Shown one piece after another: positions 50,443-58,438 of a stretch of 64,000 nt of DNA. Location: contig PKYQ01000030.1 of assembly GCA_003133685.1 (NCBI GenBank), positions 40,131 through 104,130 on the forward strand. Direction: 5' to 3'. Every line of letters begins with the position of its first letter. Positions within the stretch are counted from its first letter, which is position 1. The stretch is from Acidimicrobiaceae bacterium. GTDB lineage: Bacteria; Actinomycetota; Acidimicrobiia; Acidimicrobiales; RAAP-2. Below the pieces are notes generated by a model. That model searched no databases. It was not told the DNA's origin and saw only the letters and a list, made by a program, of their open reading frames with translations. The translations under genes and the position numbers were made by a program.

Positions 50443-51803
50443 CATTCCTCCGTTGAAATAAAGACGTTCTTTTCTTCACTGAAACTGCGCAAGGCGTCCG
50501 GTCCGAGTTCGCGCCCGATACCTGACTGCTTGTAGCCCCCGAAGGGCGTCGAATAACGAACCGACGAATTCGAGTTGACCGACAGAGCGCCGGTCTCGAT
50601 TGCGCGCGCGACCCGCAACGCCCGGCCGACGTCGCGCGTCCAGATCGATCCGGAAAGTCCATAGGGACTGTCGTTCGCGATGCGGATCGCCTCGGCTTCG
50701 CTCTCGAAGCGAAGTACCGACACGACCGGACCGAAGATCTCTTCGCGAAAGGCCCGGTCCGTGCCGTCGGGCGACTCGAGCACCGTCGGGGGATACCAGA
50801 ACCCCGGCCCCGACGGCGCATTGCCCTTGAAGGCGACCGATGACTCCTCGACGAAGGAGTCGACGCTCGTGCGTTGTCCGGCTGAGATGAGTGGTCCCAT
50901 TTCGGCGTTTTCGTCGGAGGGGTCGAGGACGCGAAAGTTCTTGACCGCGACCTCGAAGAGCGCCATGAAGCGCTCGTAGGCCGAGGCCTCGACGAGGATC
51001 CTCGAGCGTGCGCAGCAGTCCTGGCCGGCGTTGTCGAAAACCGCCGAAGGGGCACCGGCGGCGGCGCGCTCCAAGTCTGCGTCGGCGAAGATGACGTTGG
51101 CGCTCTTGCCGCCGAGTTCGAGCGTCACGCGCTTGACCTGCTCGGCGCAACCGGCCATCACCTTCTTGCCCATGTCACTCGAACCGGTGAAACAGACCTT
51201 GCGCACGTCCTCGTGCGTGACGAATCTCCATCCCACGACGCCGCCGTCACCGGGTAGTACCTGGAAGACGCCCTCGGGCAGCCCGGCCTCGAGGCCGAGT
51301 TCGCCGAGACGGATCGCCGTCAGTGGCGTGAGCGTGGCGGGCTTGAGCACGACGGTATTGCCGGCGGCGAGTGCCGGCGCGAAGCCCCAACCGGCGATCG
51401 GCATGGGAAAGTTCCACGGCACGATGATGCCCACGACGCCGAGCGGTTCGTAAAAGGTGAGGTCAACGCCGCCTTCGACCGGGATCTGCTTGCCGCTGTG
51501 GCGTTCCGGCGCGCCAGAGTAGTAGGCGAGGACATTGCGGACGTTGCCGGCTTCCCAACGAGCGTTGCCAATCGTGTGGCCCGAGTTGGCGACTTCTAAC
51601 TGCGCCAACTCTTCGACGTGTTCATCCACCACTTGCGCGAAGGAGCGCAGGAGCTGGGCGCGCCTCGCCGGTGACACGTCACGCCATTCGGTCGCGACCC
51701 GCGCGGCGCGCGCGATCGCGCGGTCGGTCGCCTCGAGATCGAAGAGTTCGATCTCGGTGACCGCAACCTCGGTGGCGGGATTGAGAACCGACAGCGTGCT
51801 CAT
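50442..51803 (-). CDS. NAD(P)-dependent aldehyde dehydrogenase
   Basis: ALDH superfamily enzyme of 453 residues: VPWNFPMPIAGWGFAPALAAGNTVVLKPA, FTGSSDMGKKV, the general-base Glu in LELGGKSANVIF, the catalytic Cys in DNAGQDCCARSR, and EEIFGPVVSV plus PFGGYKQSGIGRE near the C-terminus. It is similar to gamma-aminobutyraldehyde/betaine-type enzymes. Start ATG overlaps the stop of the glutamine-synthetase-like gene upstream. Context suggests oxidation of an aldehyde derived from an amine. Confidence 0.93.
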   Translation of the reverse strand: MSTLSVLNPATEVAVTEIELFDLEATDRAIARAARVATEWRDVSPARRAQLLRSFAQVVDEHVEELAQLEVANSGHTIGNARWEAGNVRNVLAYYSGAPERHSGKQIPVEGGVDLTFYEPLGVVGIIVPWNFPMPIAGWGFAPALAAGNTVVLKPATLTPLTAIRLGELGLEAGLPEGVFQVLPGDGGVVGWRFVTHEDVRKVCFTGSSDMGKKVMAGCAEQVKRVTLELGGKSANVIFADADLERAAAGAPSAVFDNAGQDCCARSRILVEASAYERFMALFEVAVKNFRVLDPSDENAEMGPLISAGQRTSVDSFVEESSVAFKGNAPSGPGFWYPPTVLESPDGTDRAFREEIFGPVVSVLRFESEAEAIRIANDSPYGLSGSIWTRDVGRALRVARAIETGALSVNSNSSVRYSTPFGGYKQSGIGRELGPDALRSFSEEKNVFISTEE

Positions 51804-53167
51804 AGGCGTTCGAAACCTCGGTAGCGCTCCCAGTCGGTAACGGCCGCGTTGAAGGCGTCGACTTCGACGCGCGCCGCGTGCACGTAGTGATCAACGACTT
51901 CATCACCGAACGCGGCACGCGCGACGAGACTCCGATCGAACAGTGCGGTCGCTTCGGCGAGCGTCGTCGGCACCCGCGCCGAGTCCGCTTCGTAGGCGTT
52001 GCCGACGAAGGCCGGTGGTAGCGCGAGGTTGTCGTCGAGGCCCTGGAGACCGGCCGCAACCAGCGCCGCGATCGCGAGGTAGGGATTGACGTCGCCGCCG
52101 GGAATCCGACATTCGAAGCGCAGCGACGGACCATGGCCGACGACGCGATACGCGCAGGTGCGGTTGTCGTGCCCCCAGAGCAGGGCCGTCGGGGCGAACG
52201 ATCCGGCGACGAAACGCTTGTAGCTGTTGATGTTCGGCGCGAGCAGCATCGAGAAGTCGCGCGAGTGAGCGAGTAGTCCCGCTAAGAAATGCTCGAAGAC
52301 CTCGGAGAAACCGTGTTCGCCGTCGCCCGCGAAGACCGGCTGGTTGTCCTTATCGCGCAGCGAGAGGTGGATGTGACACGAGTTTCCTTCGCGCTGGTCG
52401 TACTTGGCCATGAAGGTGAGACTGACGCCCTCTTGGGCCGCGATCTCCTTGGCTCCCAGTTTGAACAGGCTGTGCTCGTCGGACTTCTCGACGAGCGTGT
52501 CGTACTTGAAGGCGACTTCGTGTTGCCCGAAATTGCATTCGCCCTTGACGGATTCCACGACCATGCCTGCGGAACGCATCGAGCGTCGAATGCGACCGAG
52601 CAGCGGTTCGATGCGCGACGTTCCCTGGATTGAATAGTCGACGTTGTACTGGTTCACCGGCGTCATGTCGCGGTAGCCGGCCTCCCAGGCCTGCTCGTAG
52701 GTGTCCTCAAAGACGATGAACTCGAGTTCGGTGCCGGTGATGCCGGTCCAACCGCGCTCTTGGAGACGCTCGACCTGGGCGAGGAGGATCTGGCGCGGTG
52801 ACGGTGCGACGGGAACGCCCTCGACGGTCTCCACGTCGGCGAAGATGATCACTGTCTTGTCGTGCCACGGAACGAGTCGGGTGGACGAGAAATCTGGCTT
52901 GAACGCGAGATCTCCGTAGCCGCGCTCCCAGGAGGTCAAGGCGAATCCGCCGACGGTGCGCATGTCAACGTCCGAGGCGAGGAGGTAGCTGCAGCCCTCG
53001 ACGACGCCGTCGGCCAATTCGTCGAAGAAGTACGAGGCGTCGAGACGCTTGCCCTGCAAACGACCCTGCATGTCAGTGATGGCGACGATGATGGTGTCGA
53101 TTTCACCCTCTTCGACCAGAGCGACGAGTTCGTCACGCGAAGGTCGACCGGCGATGTGTGTGGTCAC
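51800..53167 (-). CDS. Glutamine synthetase-like gamma-glutamyl ligase (PuuA/GlnA3 type)
   Basis: Glutamine synthetase fold, but in a catabolic setting. Seen: N-terminal IDTIIVAITDMQGRLQGKR, metal-binding TGTELEFIVFED, CNFGQHEVAFKYD, HIHLSL and RFECRIPGGDVNPYLA. 455 residues. Rather than making glutamine, homologues with ALDH partners ligate glutamate to polyamines or ethanolamine (gamma-glutamylputrescine pathway). I start at GTG 53167, which has AAGGAG 6 bases upstream; the longer frame to 53221 lacks support. First gene of the GS-ALDH-SDR operon, divergent from an APC permease. PuuB and PuuD homologues are not in the window. Confidence 0.88.
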   Translation of the reverse strand: MTTHIAGRPSRDELVALVEEGEIDTIIVAITDMQGRLQGKRLDASYFFDELADGVVEGCSYLLASDVDMRTVGGFALTSWERGYGDLAFKPDFSSTRLVPWHDKTVIIFADVETVEGVPVAPSPRQILLAQVERLQERGWTGITGTELEFIVFEDTYEQAWEAGYRDMTPVNQYNVDYSIQGTSRIEPLLGRIRRSMRSAGMVVESVKGECNFGQHEVAFKYDTLVEKSDEHSLFKLGAKEIAAQEGVSLTFMAKYDQREGNSCHIHLSLRDKDNQPVFAGDGEHGFSEVFEHFLAGLLAHSRDFSMLLAPNINSYKRFVAGSFAPTALLWGHDNRTCAYRVVGHGPSLRFECRIPGGDVNPYLAIAALVAAGLQGLDDNLALPPAFVGNAYEADSARVPTTLAEATALFDRSLVARAAFGDEVVDHYVHAARVEVDAFNAAVTDWERYRGFERL

Positions 53168-53626
53168 GTCTGCTCCTTGGGTCTCCGACGTCCGACCAGC
53201 GCGGGCGAGGACGATTTTCAATCTAGGTGTCGAGGCTACTCAATATCGTCGAACTCGCGGCCGGGGCAAAACGCCAGTTGCCCGAGCAAACCCAATGATG
53301 CGGCGCCTTCACTACGGGGTTACCTTCACCGGGAGCTCGGTGACGAGCGCCAACCGGTGCGACGTCGAACCAAGCAAAGGAGCGAATTCGTGCCGCGTGA
53401 TCGAAGCGTTCACGAACTCGTCACCGAGGTGCGGCCATCGCGGCGCTACGTCACGCGGTCTCGGGTCGCCCGGGTTTTTGTTCGTCCTGACGAAACGAGG
53501 TCGAGCACCATCGTCGAAACACGTCATCGATTAACAAAGTGAAAACATTCACTCGTACTTTGGGTGCTCGGACGTTCTAGTATTCCCAAATCAATGGTGT
53601 AGGCCATTTGAATTGAGGGGGACTCA
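53168..53626. other. Divergent intergenic region between ligase operon and permease
   Basis: 459 bases without a gene I can support. Near the permease end is a possible promoter TACTTT (53556-53561), 16 bases, TAGTAT (53578-53583), followed by a small hairpin AATGG/CCATT before the GTG. The rest presumably holds the promoter and operators of the minus-strand operon; no regulator gene is adjacent. Confidence 0.45.
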
Positions 53627-55240
53627 GTGAGTGACGACAGTACAGCGGCATCTTCGTTGGCGACGAGTGATGAGCAACGATTGCATCAGATGGGCTACGC
53701 CCAAGAACTCCATCGAGGTATGAGTAGGTTCTCAAACTTCGCAATCTCCTTCACGATTATTTCGATTCTGTCGGGTTGTCTCACCCTTTACTCCTACGGC
53801 CTCAACCATGGTGGACCTCCGACCATGATCTGGGGTTGGGCTGTCGTCGGTTTACTCGTCTTGTTTGCCGGTCTCTCTATGGCCGAGATCTGCTCCGCGT
53901 TTCCAACGGCCGGTGGACTGTACTACTGGTCGGCGAAGTTGGCACCGGGTAAGAGTGGCCCGATTTGGTCGTGGTTCACGGGCTGGTTCAACCTGCTGGG
54001 TCAAGTGGCGGTTACCGCGGGTATCACTTTCGGCTGTGGGTTTTCGATCGGTGAATTCATCTTCCTCGTCTCGGGGAACGCGGCGTGGACAACGAACCGT
54101 TACGTCGTGCTGCTCACTGCAATCTTGTTGTTAATCCAGGGACTCATCAACACTTTCGGAGTCAACATTGTTGCGCTCTTCAACAAAGTCTCAGTGTGGT
54201 GGCACCTCGTGGGCGTCGCGGTCATCGTGGTGCTCCTCTTTATTGCGCCCCACTCACACAGTCACCAAGGAGGCAGCTTCCTCTTCGGCTCGGGTGGTTT
54301 TGACGCCTTCAAGGGTTTATCCGGATTCGAGGTCCCGTTCTACGTCTTCCTACTTGGACTGCTCGTCGCTCAGTACACCTTCACCGGGTACGACGCGTCG
54401 GCGCACGTAACGGAAGAGACACTCAACGCCGCAGTCTCTGGACCGAAGGGAATTGTGACTTCGATTTGGGTGTCATGGATCGCCGGCTTCGTGCTCCTCA
54501 TCGGCGTGAGCATCGCTATCCCTCACTTTGGTCACGGACTGGTAGTGAATATTGCCGGAACCAAGTACTCCACCTATGGCGCGTTTGCGGGAGGAGTCCC
54601 GTGGGGCAATATCTTCGTGTACGCCACGGGCAAGGTCCTTGGAGAACTGCTGGTGCTCGTCGTGATTGGAGCGCAGTTCTTCTGCGGGATTGCGTCGATC
54701 ACCGCGAACTCGAGAATGATTTACGCCTTCTCGCGTGACGGAGCGGTTCCCTTCTCCAACTACTGGCACCACGTCAGCAAGAAGCGCCGCGTTCCGGTGC
54801 ACTCGGCGTGGTTCGGCGCCGTGGGTGCGTTCACCTTGGTGACGCCGGCGCTGCTGCCCGGCGCTACGGGCGGAGTCTCCTATGCCGCCGTGACGTCGAT
54901 CGCGGTCATCGGGCTCTACGTTGCGTATCTGATCCCGGTCTTCCTTCGACGGATCAACGGCCAAGCGTTCGTACCTGGACCGTGGAAGCTCGGAAGGTTC
55001 GGACCCCTCTTTGGCTGGGTCGCCATCGTGTGGGTCGTATTTATTTGCATTCTGTTCATGCTCCCGACGTTCGCAACGGTCAATGCCGACACGTTCAACT
55101 ACACGCCATTCGCCGTTGTCGCAGTGATTGGCTTCGCGGGTATCTGGTACGCGGTGTCGGCTCGAAAGTGGTTCAAAGGACCAAAGATCCAAGGTTCGCC
55201 GGAGGAGTTGGCAGCCATCGAGCACGAGTTGAGCATTTAA
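53627..55240 (+). CDS. APC-superfamily amino acid/amine permease
   Basis: Secondary transporter with about twelve membrane helices, similar in pattern to GABA, choline and polyamine permeases of the APC family: FAISFTIISILSGCLTLYSYGLNHGGPP in helix 1, FPTAGGLYYWSAKLAPGKSG, and the helix 6 region FTGYDASAHVTEET. 537 residues. GTG start preceded by GAGGGGGA. A strong terminator follows. Its divergent position to the gamma-glutamyl ligase and aldehyde dehydrogenase suggests it imports their amine substrate. Base composition is somewhat more AT-rich than surrounding genes. Confidence 0.9.
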   Translation: MSDDSTAASSLATSDEQRLHQMGYAQELHRGMSRFSNFAISFTIISILSGCLTLYSYGLNHGGPPTMIWGWAVVGLLVLFAGLSMAEICSAFPTAGGLYYWSAKLAPGKSGPIWSWFTGWFNLLGQVAVTAGITFGCGFSIGEFIFLVSGNAAWTTNRYVVLLTAILLLIQGLINTFGVNIVALFNKVSVWWHLVGVAVIVVLLFIAPHSHSHQGGSFLFGSGGFDAFKGLSGFEVPFYVFLLGLLVAQYTFTGYDASAHVTEETLNAAVSGPKGIVTSIWVSWIAGFVLLIGVSIAIPHFGHGLVVNIAGTKYSTYGAFAGGVPWGNIFVYATGKVLGELLVLVVIGAQFFCGIASITANSRMIYAFSRDGAVPFSNYWHHVSKKRRVPVHSAWFGAVGAFTLVTPALLPGATGGVSYAAVTSIAVIGLYVAYLIPVFLRRINGQAFVPGPWKLGRFGPLFGWVAIVWVVFICILFMLPTFATVNADTFNYTPFAVVAVIGFAGIWYAVSARKWFKGPKIQGSPEELAAIEHELSI

Positions 55241-55253
55241 TTTCTTGCAAGGT

Positions 55254-55295
55254 CCCCTCCGGCGCACGTGATTCGAGCGCCGGAGGGGAATTTTT
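55254..55295 (+). terminator. Intrinsic terminator after the APC permease
   Basis: CCCCTCCGGCGC (55254-55265) pairs perfectly with GCGCCGGAGGGG (55277-55288) around 11 bases, followed by AATTTTT. Confidence 0.9.
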
Positions 55296-55347
55296 GCGTT
55301 CTCACGATTTTCGAGACCTTTGTGCCGACCCAATCTGAGGAGGCGCA

Positions 55348-56073
55348 GTGTCGTTGATGGAGAGTTTCGAAGAGGTGGAGTCGTGTTGGCGCGATCTCGC
55401 CGATGTGTTGGCAGCGGGGATCTCGAGGATTTTGCTCTATGGGCCGTCGGGCACGGGTAAAACCTACGCCGCACTCCATCACGGCGTGGGCAACAACCCC
55501 GCGGAGCGATTGGTCTGCACCGAAGACCTGACGTCGGGTGAGATCACGGGCACCTGGATGCCCGTCGGCGAGAACCGGTGGGAGTGGCGCGAGGGCCCAG
55601 CGATCCGCGCCTGGCGCGGACTCGGCGGACGCCTCGTCGTTGACGAAGTCGACCGCGCCTCGGGCGACGCGCTCAGCACACTCCTCGCCATGACGGACTC
55701 GCCCGAGTCGGCGCGCTGGCGAAACCCCGAGACCTGCGAATGGGTGCGCCCGGGACCCCAGTTCTCGGTCGTGATGACGACGAATATTGACGATCTCGAC
55801 GACATCGCGCCGTCGCTGCGCGATCGGTTCCCGGTGAGTATTCGCATCGACCGACCGCACGTATCCGCTCTGGCAAGCCTCAGCGAGGATTTACGCGCCT
55901 CGGCGTTGGCCGGTTCCCTCGGTCCGGCACATCGGCGTGTCTCGCTACGCAGTTTCTACGCCTTCGATGAATTGCGGCGGCGTCTCGGACCGCACCGCGC
56001 GGCCTATTTGGTCTTCGGCGAAGACACCGCGACCAGCGTTCTCGACGCGTTAGCGATTGCCTCGATCACGTGA
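55348..56073 (+). CDS. MoxR-like AAA+ ATPase
   Basis: AAA+ ATPase of 241 residues, compact for the MoxR group. Walker A GPSGTGKT (32-39), Walker B LVVDEVDR (96-103), sensor 1 VVMTTNID (141-148), arginine-finger-like LRDRFPV (157-163). MoxR proteins act as chaperones that remodel or load metal on a VWA partner. The next gene overlaps by 4 bases (GTGA) and encodes such a partner, so the two are a functional pair. Start GTG 55348 with GGAGG 6 bases upstream; ATG 55357 is possible. Confidence 0.85.
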   Translation: MSLMESFEEVESCWRDLADVLAAGISRILLYGPSGTGKTYAALHHGVGNNPAERLVCTEDLTSGEITGTWMPVGENRWEWREGPAIRAWRGLGGRLVVDEVDRASGDALSTLLAMTDSPESARWRNPETCEWVRPGPQFSVVMTTNIDDLDDIAPSLRDRFPVSIRIDRPHVSALASLSEDLRASALAGSLGPAHRRVSLRSFYAFDELRRRLGPHRAAYLVFGEDTATSVLDALAIASIT

Positions 56074-57419
56074 ATGTCATGCACCCGGAACTAGTGACAG
56101 GTCGTGAGGATGGGTTCGTCAGCGCCGCGTGGACCGTGAAGCCCGGATCGACGCGCCGAGGCGAGGCGAGCTGCAACTTGACCGAACGGATACTCGAAGT
56201 ACCCCTCGGCAACGACGCGACGTCTCGCGTCGTGCGAGCTCACGAGTTGATGCACGCTCGCGTTAGTCCTCACGTGATCGAGCACTACGGCGTGCTCGAC
56301 GAGATGGCGCCTCGAGCCCTGGAGTGTGCCGAAGAACTTCGAATCAACACGCTCATCGCCCGTCTGGATTTCGACGTGGCCTTGTTGTCCGACGGATCAG
56401 AGAAGGACGGCGCGCGACGCATCGCCGAACGCGGTGACTGGTCCGAGGCACTCTGTTTTCTGATGGCCGTTCTCGACACCGGGGGAGAGAAGGCGTTCCT
56501 CGCGGGCGTTCGACAGATAGAGCCGTCGTGGATGCCGGGACTTCGCGCCGTGCGAAAGCGCGCGCTCGGCCTCATGAACTCGCTGCCCAGTACGACCCTC
56601 GGCGCCACGCGATTGAATGACGAACAGTTGCCGAGCGGCTACGCCAATTCGACCGTCGTGCTCGCGCGGATCCTCACCCAGTCGATGGCGGCTCGTCCGC
56701 CGAAGACACCCGAGGAGTTGCGCTCGTTTCGCCGATCCCTCGAGCCGGGTGCTCGGCGACCACCGACGGGGAGATTTGCACCTCTGGTCTTCGACGGCAC
56801 GGTGGCGATGTCACCTCGTCCGCGAGGCGCCGGTGTGCGTCGCACGCGCGCAAGCACAAGTGGCCCAACGATGCGTTATCCCAGCCGACTGCTCACCGAC
56901 GAAAAGAAGCGCGCCTTCGCTCGGCGTTCGAACGTCCACGGTGGCATCGTGATCATCGATCAGTCCGGATCAATGGACCTCGATGAAGCGTCGTTGTCGA
57001 TGCTGCTGCGCCGCGCGCCCGACTCGCTTGTCATCGGATACAGCCACCGTCCCGGTGACAACGGGTTCACTCCCAACGTGTGGATCTTGGCTGATCGAGG
57101 ATCAGTGGCGGCGAAGGTTCTTTCGGGCAACATCGGTAATGGAGTTGACGGATCAGTTCTCGAGTGGGCGTTTCGCCATCGACGGAACTCGGAACCGATC
57201 ATCTGGGTGACCGACGGACAAGTGACTGACTCCCATGACCATCCCGATGAGCGATTGACACTGCAGTGCGCTGAGTTGGTTCGACGGCACCGGATCCGAC
57301 TGGTGAAAGACCTCAGCGTTGTCGGCCGGGTCCTCTCGTGCGGGCGAACGATGAATCGTTCGCAGTTGTCCCAATTTGGGAGATTGGGTCGAAAACTCCT
57401 TGAAATGAAGACGTTTTAG
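56070..57419 (+). CDS. Zincin-like (HELMH) plus VWA domain protein, partner of MoxR ATPase
   Basis: 449 residues, two recognisable parts. The N-terminal half has a canonical HExxH motif, H58-E-L-M-H62, followed about 20 residues later by ALECAEELRIN, which could supply the third metal ligand. The C-terminal part is a VWA domain: hydrophobic strand GGIVIIDQSGSMDL with the MIDAS D297-x-S299-x-S301, and IIWVTDGQVTD with a further Asp. A Pro/Arg-rich linker (about 205-285) joins them. The layout recalls predicted metallopeptidase-VWA proteins (DUF2201, CobT-like) that also pair with MoxR ATPases. Metalloprotease activity is inference. Translation is coupled to the ATPase; ATG 56079 is an alternative start. 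Confidence 0.75.
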   Translation: MNVMHPELVTGREDGFVSAAWTVKPGSTRRGEASCNLTERILEVPLGNDATSRVVRAHELMHARVSPHVIEHYGVLDEMAPRALECAEELRINTLIARLDFDVALLSDGSEKDGARRIAERGDWSEALCFLMAVLDTGGEKAFLAGVRQIEPSWMPGLRAVRKRALGLMNSLPSTTLGATRLNDEQLPSGYANSTVVLARILTQSMAARPPKTPEELRSFRRSLEPGARRPPTGRFAPLVFDGTVAMSPRPRGAGVRRTRASTSGPTMRYPSRLLTDEKKRAFARRSNVHGGIVIIDQSGSMDLDEASLSMLLRRAPDSLVIGYSHRPGDNGFTPNVWILADRGSVAAKVLSGNIGNGVDGSVLEWAFRHRRNSEPIIWVTDGQVTDSHDHPDERLTLQCAELVRRHRIRLVKDLSVVGRVLSCGRTMNRSQLSQFGRLGRKLLEMKTF

Positions 57420-57446
57420 CCCCTTTGTCACAGTGGCAAATTACTG

Positions 57447-57475
57447 TTGCAACGAACACTTGTTCGCCTTAGACT
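57447..57475 (+). promoter_or_regulatory. SOS promoter of the LysM-protein gene
   Basis: TTGCAA (57447-57452), a 17-base spacer, TAGACT (57470-57475). One LexA box fills the spacer and a second covers the transcription start, so LexA should shut it off tightly. Confidence 0.7.
57453..57466 (+). promoter_or_regulatory. LexA box 1
   Basis: CGAAC-ACTT-GTTCG, perfect SOS box, located between the -35 and -10 of the promoter. Confidence 0.92.
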
Positions 57476-57478
57476 ATG

Positions 57479-57492
57479 CGAACAAGTGTTCG
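57479..57492 (+). promoter_or_regulatory. LexA box 2
   Basis: CGAAC-AAGT-GTTCG, perfect SOS box, 26 bases after box 1 and just downstream of the -10. Confidence 0.92.
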
Positions 57493-57507
57493 TGAAAGGG
57501 GTCGGCC

Positions 57508-57936
57508 ATGGCGGCAGTTGAGGTAGTGGAGTTCGAGGAGTTTGAAGAGGATGCCGAGCGACCGTACCTGCGCCTGGTGACGACACCTCAGGTCTTTCGC
57601 AGCGGACCGTCCTTGGCGAAGCGGCGAGCGGCGCGCGCGCGGATGATGACGCGACGTCGACGCACGTGTGTCGCCTTGGTGTTGGTGCTCGGACTCGTCA
57701 TACTGGCGTGGCCGGGACACGCCTTTGGCGGCGAGACCGGTGCCGGGCTCCCGACAGATCTGGCCAATAGTTCGGTGCTCGCGTCGGGCATGAATTACGT
57801 GGTTGAGCCGGGCGATTCGGTCAATTCCATCGCCCAAATGATGAATCCAATCGACCCGAAAGTGGCCCGGGCCGACCTCGTTCACGAGCTCGATTCGTCG
57901 GTCGTCGTGCCCGGCGAGCGCGTCCTAATCCCCTAA
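57508..57936 (+). CDS. SOS-induced membrane-anchored LysM protein (YneA/ChiZ-like division inhibitor)
   Basis: 142 residues: acidic then basic cytoplasmic N-terminus, one membrane helix (about 54-70, TCVALVLVLGLVILAWPGH) and an extracytoplasmic C-terminal LysM domain (about 95-142, YVVEPGDSVNSIAQMM...VVPGERVLIP). This is the architecture of YneA in Bacillus and of Rv2719c/ChiZ in mycobacteria, SOS-induced proteins that delay septation. Two perfect LexA boxes in the promoter and the nrdR gene immediately downstream match the mycobacterial lexA-chiZ-nrdR neighbourhood. ATG with AAAGGGG 7 bases upstream. Role as division inhibitor is inferred from architecture and regulation. Confidence 0.85.
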   Translation: MAAVEVVEFEEFEEDAERPYLRLVTTPQVFRSGPSLAKRRAARARMMTRRRRTCVALVLVLGLVILAWPGHAFGGETGAGLPTDLANSSVLASGMNYVVEPGDSVNSIAQMMNPIDPKVARADLVHELDSSVVVPGERVLIP

Positions 57937-57955
57937 ATTTCAAGGGAATTGGGTG

Positions 57956-57961
57956 TATCCT
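57956..57961 (+). promoter_or_regulatory. -10 box for leaderless nrdR transcript
   Basis: TATCCT ends exactly 6 bases before the nrdR ATG (57968) in noncoding DNA. Would allow SOS-independent nrdR expression. An AAGG directly before the ATG is too close to act as a normal ribosome site. Confidence 0.55.
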
Positions 57962-57967
57962 CAAGGC

Positions 57968-58438
57968 ATGCGGTGTCCCTTCTGTTCGGCGGACGACGAC
58001 CGCGTCGTTGATTCGCGCCTCGCTGAAGACGGCGTCGCTATTCGGCGTCGGCGCGAGTGCTCGAACTGCAATCAGCGCTACACAACATTCGAGCGGATCG
58101 AAGAGATTGGTCTCTACGTCATCAAGCGCTCGGGGGACCGCGAGCCATTTGATCGTGCCAAAATCCTGCGCGGCATGCGCGCCGCCACCAAGAACCGACC
58201 GGTGGAGGAAGAGACCCTCGAGGCGCTCGTGACGGCTATCGACGAGTCGATGCGTCTACTCAATCGAGACGTGACCAGCGAGGAAGTCGGGATGGCCTCC
58301 CTCGAGGCCCTACGTGACGTCGACGACGTCGCCTACGTCCGATTCGCCTCGGTCTATAAGGGGTTCGAAGGGACCGAGGACTTCGCGCGTGAAATCGGCA
58401 TGCTTGTCAAGACCACTGCCCCCAAACTGCGCGGCTGA
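57968..58438 (+). CDS. nrdR: Transcriptional repressor NrdR
   Basis: Nucleotide-sensing repressor of ribonucleotide reductase genes. N-terminal zinc ribbon (MRCPFC...CSNC) with DSRLAEDG and RRRRECSNCNQRYTTFER, then the ATP-cone domain from about residue 47 (VIKRSGDREPFDRAKILRGM). 156 residues. ATG 57968 places the first cysteine at residue 3, as in the family. Its stop overlaps the start of the next gene (TGATG). No nrd structural gene is in the window. Confidence 0.95.
   Translation: MRCPFCSADDDRVVDSRLAEDGVAIRRRRECSNCNQRYTTFERIEEIGLYVIKRSGDREPFDRAKILRGMRAATKNRPVEEETLEALVTAIDESMRLLNRDVTSEEVGMASLEALRDVDDVAYVRFASVYKGFEGTEDFAREIGMLVKTTAPKLRG

Noticed and set aside
53222..53540. Small frames in the gap between the ligase operon and the permease
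   Set aside because: They are short, on both strands, without ribosome sites or hydrophobic pattern, and the region must hold divergent promoters.
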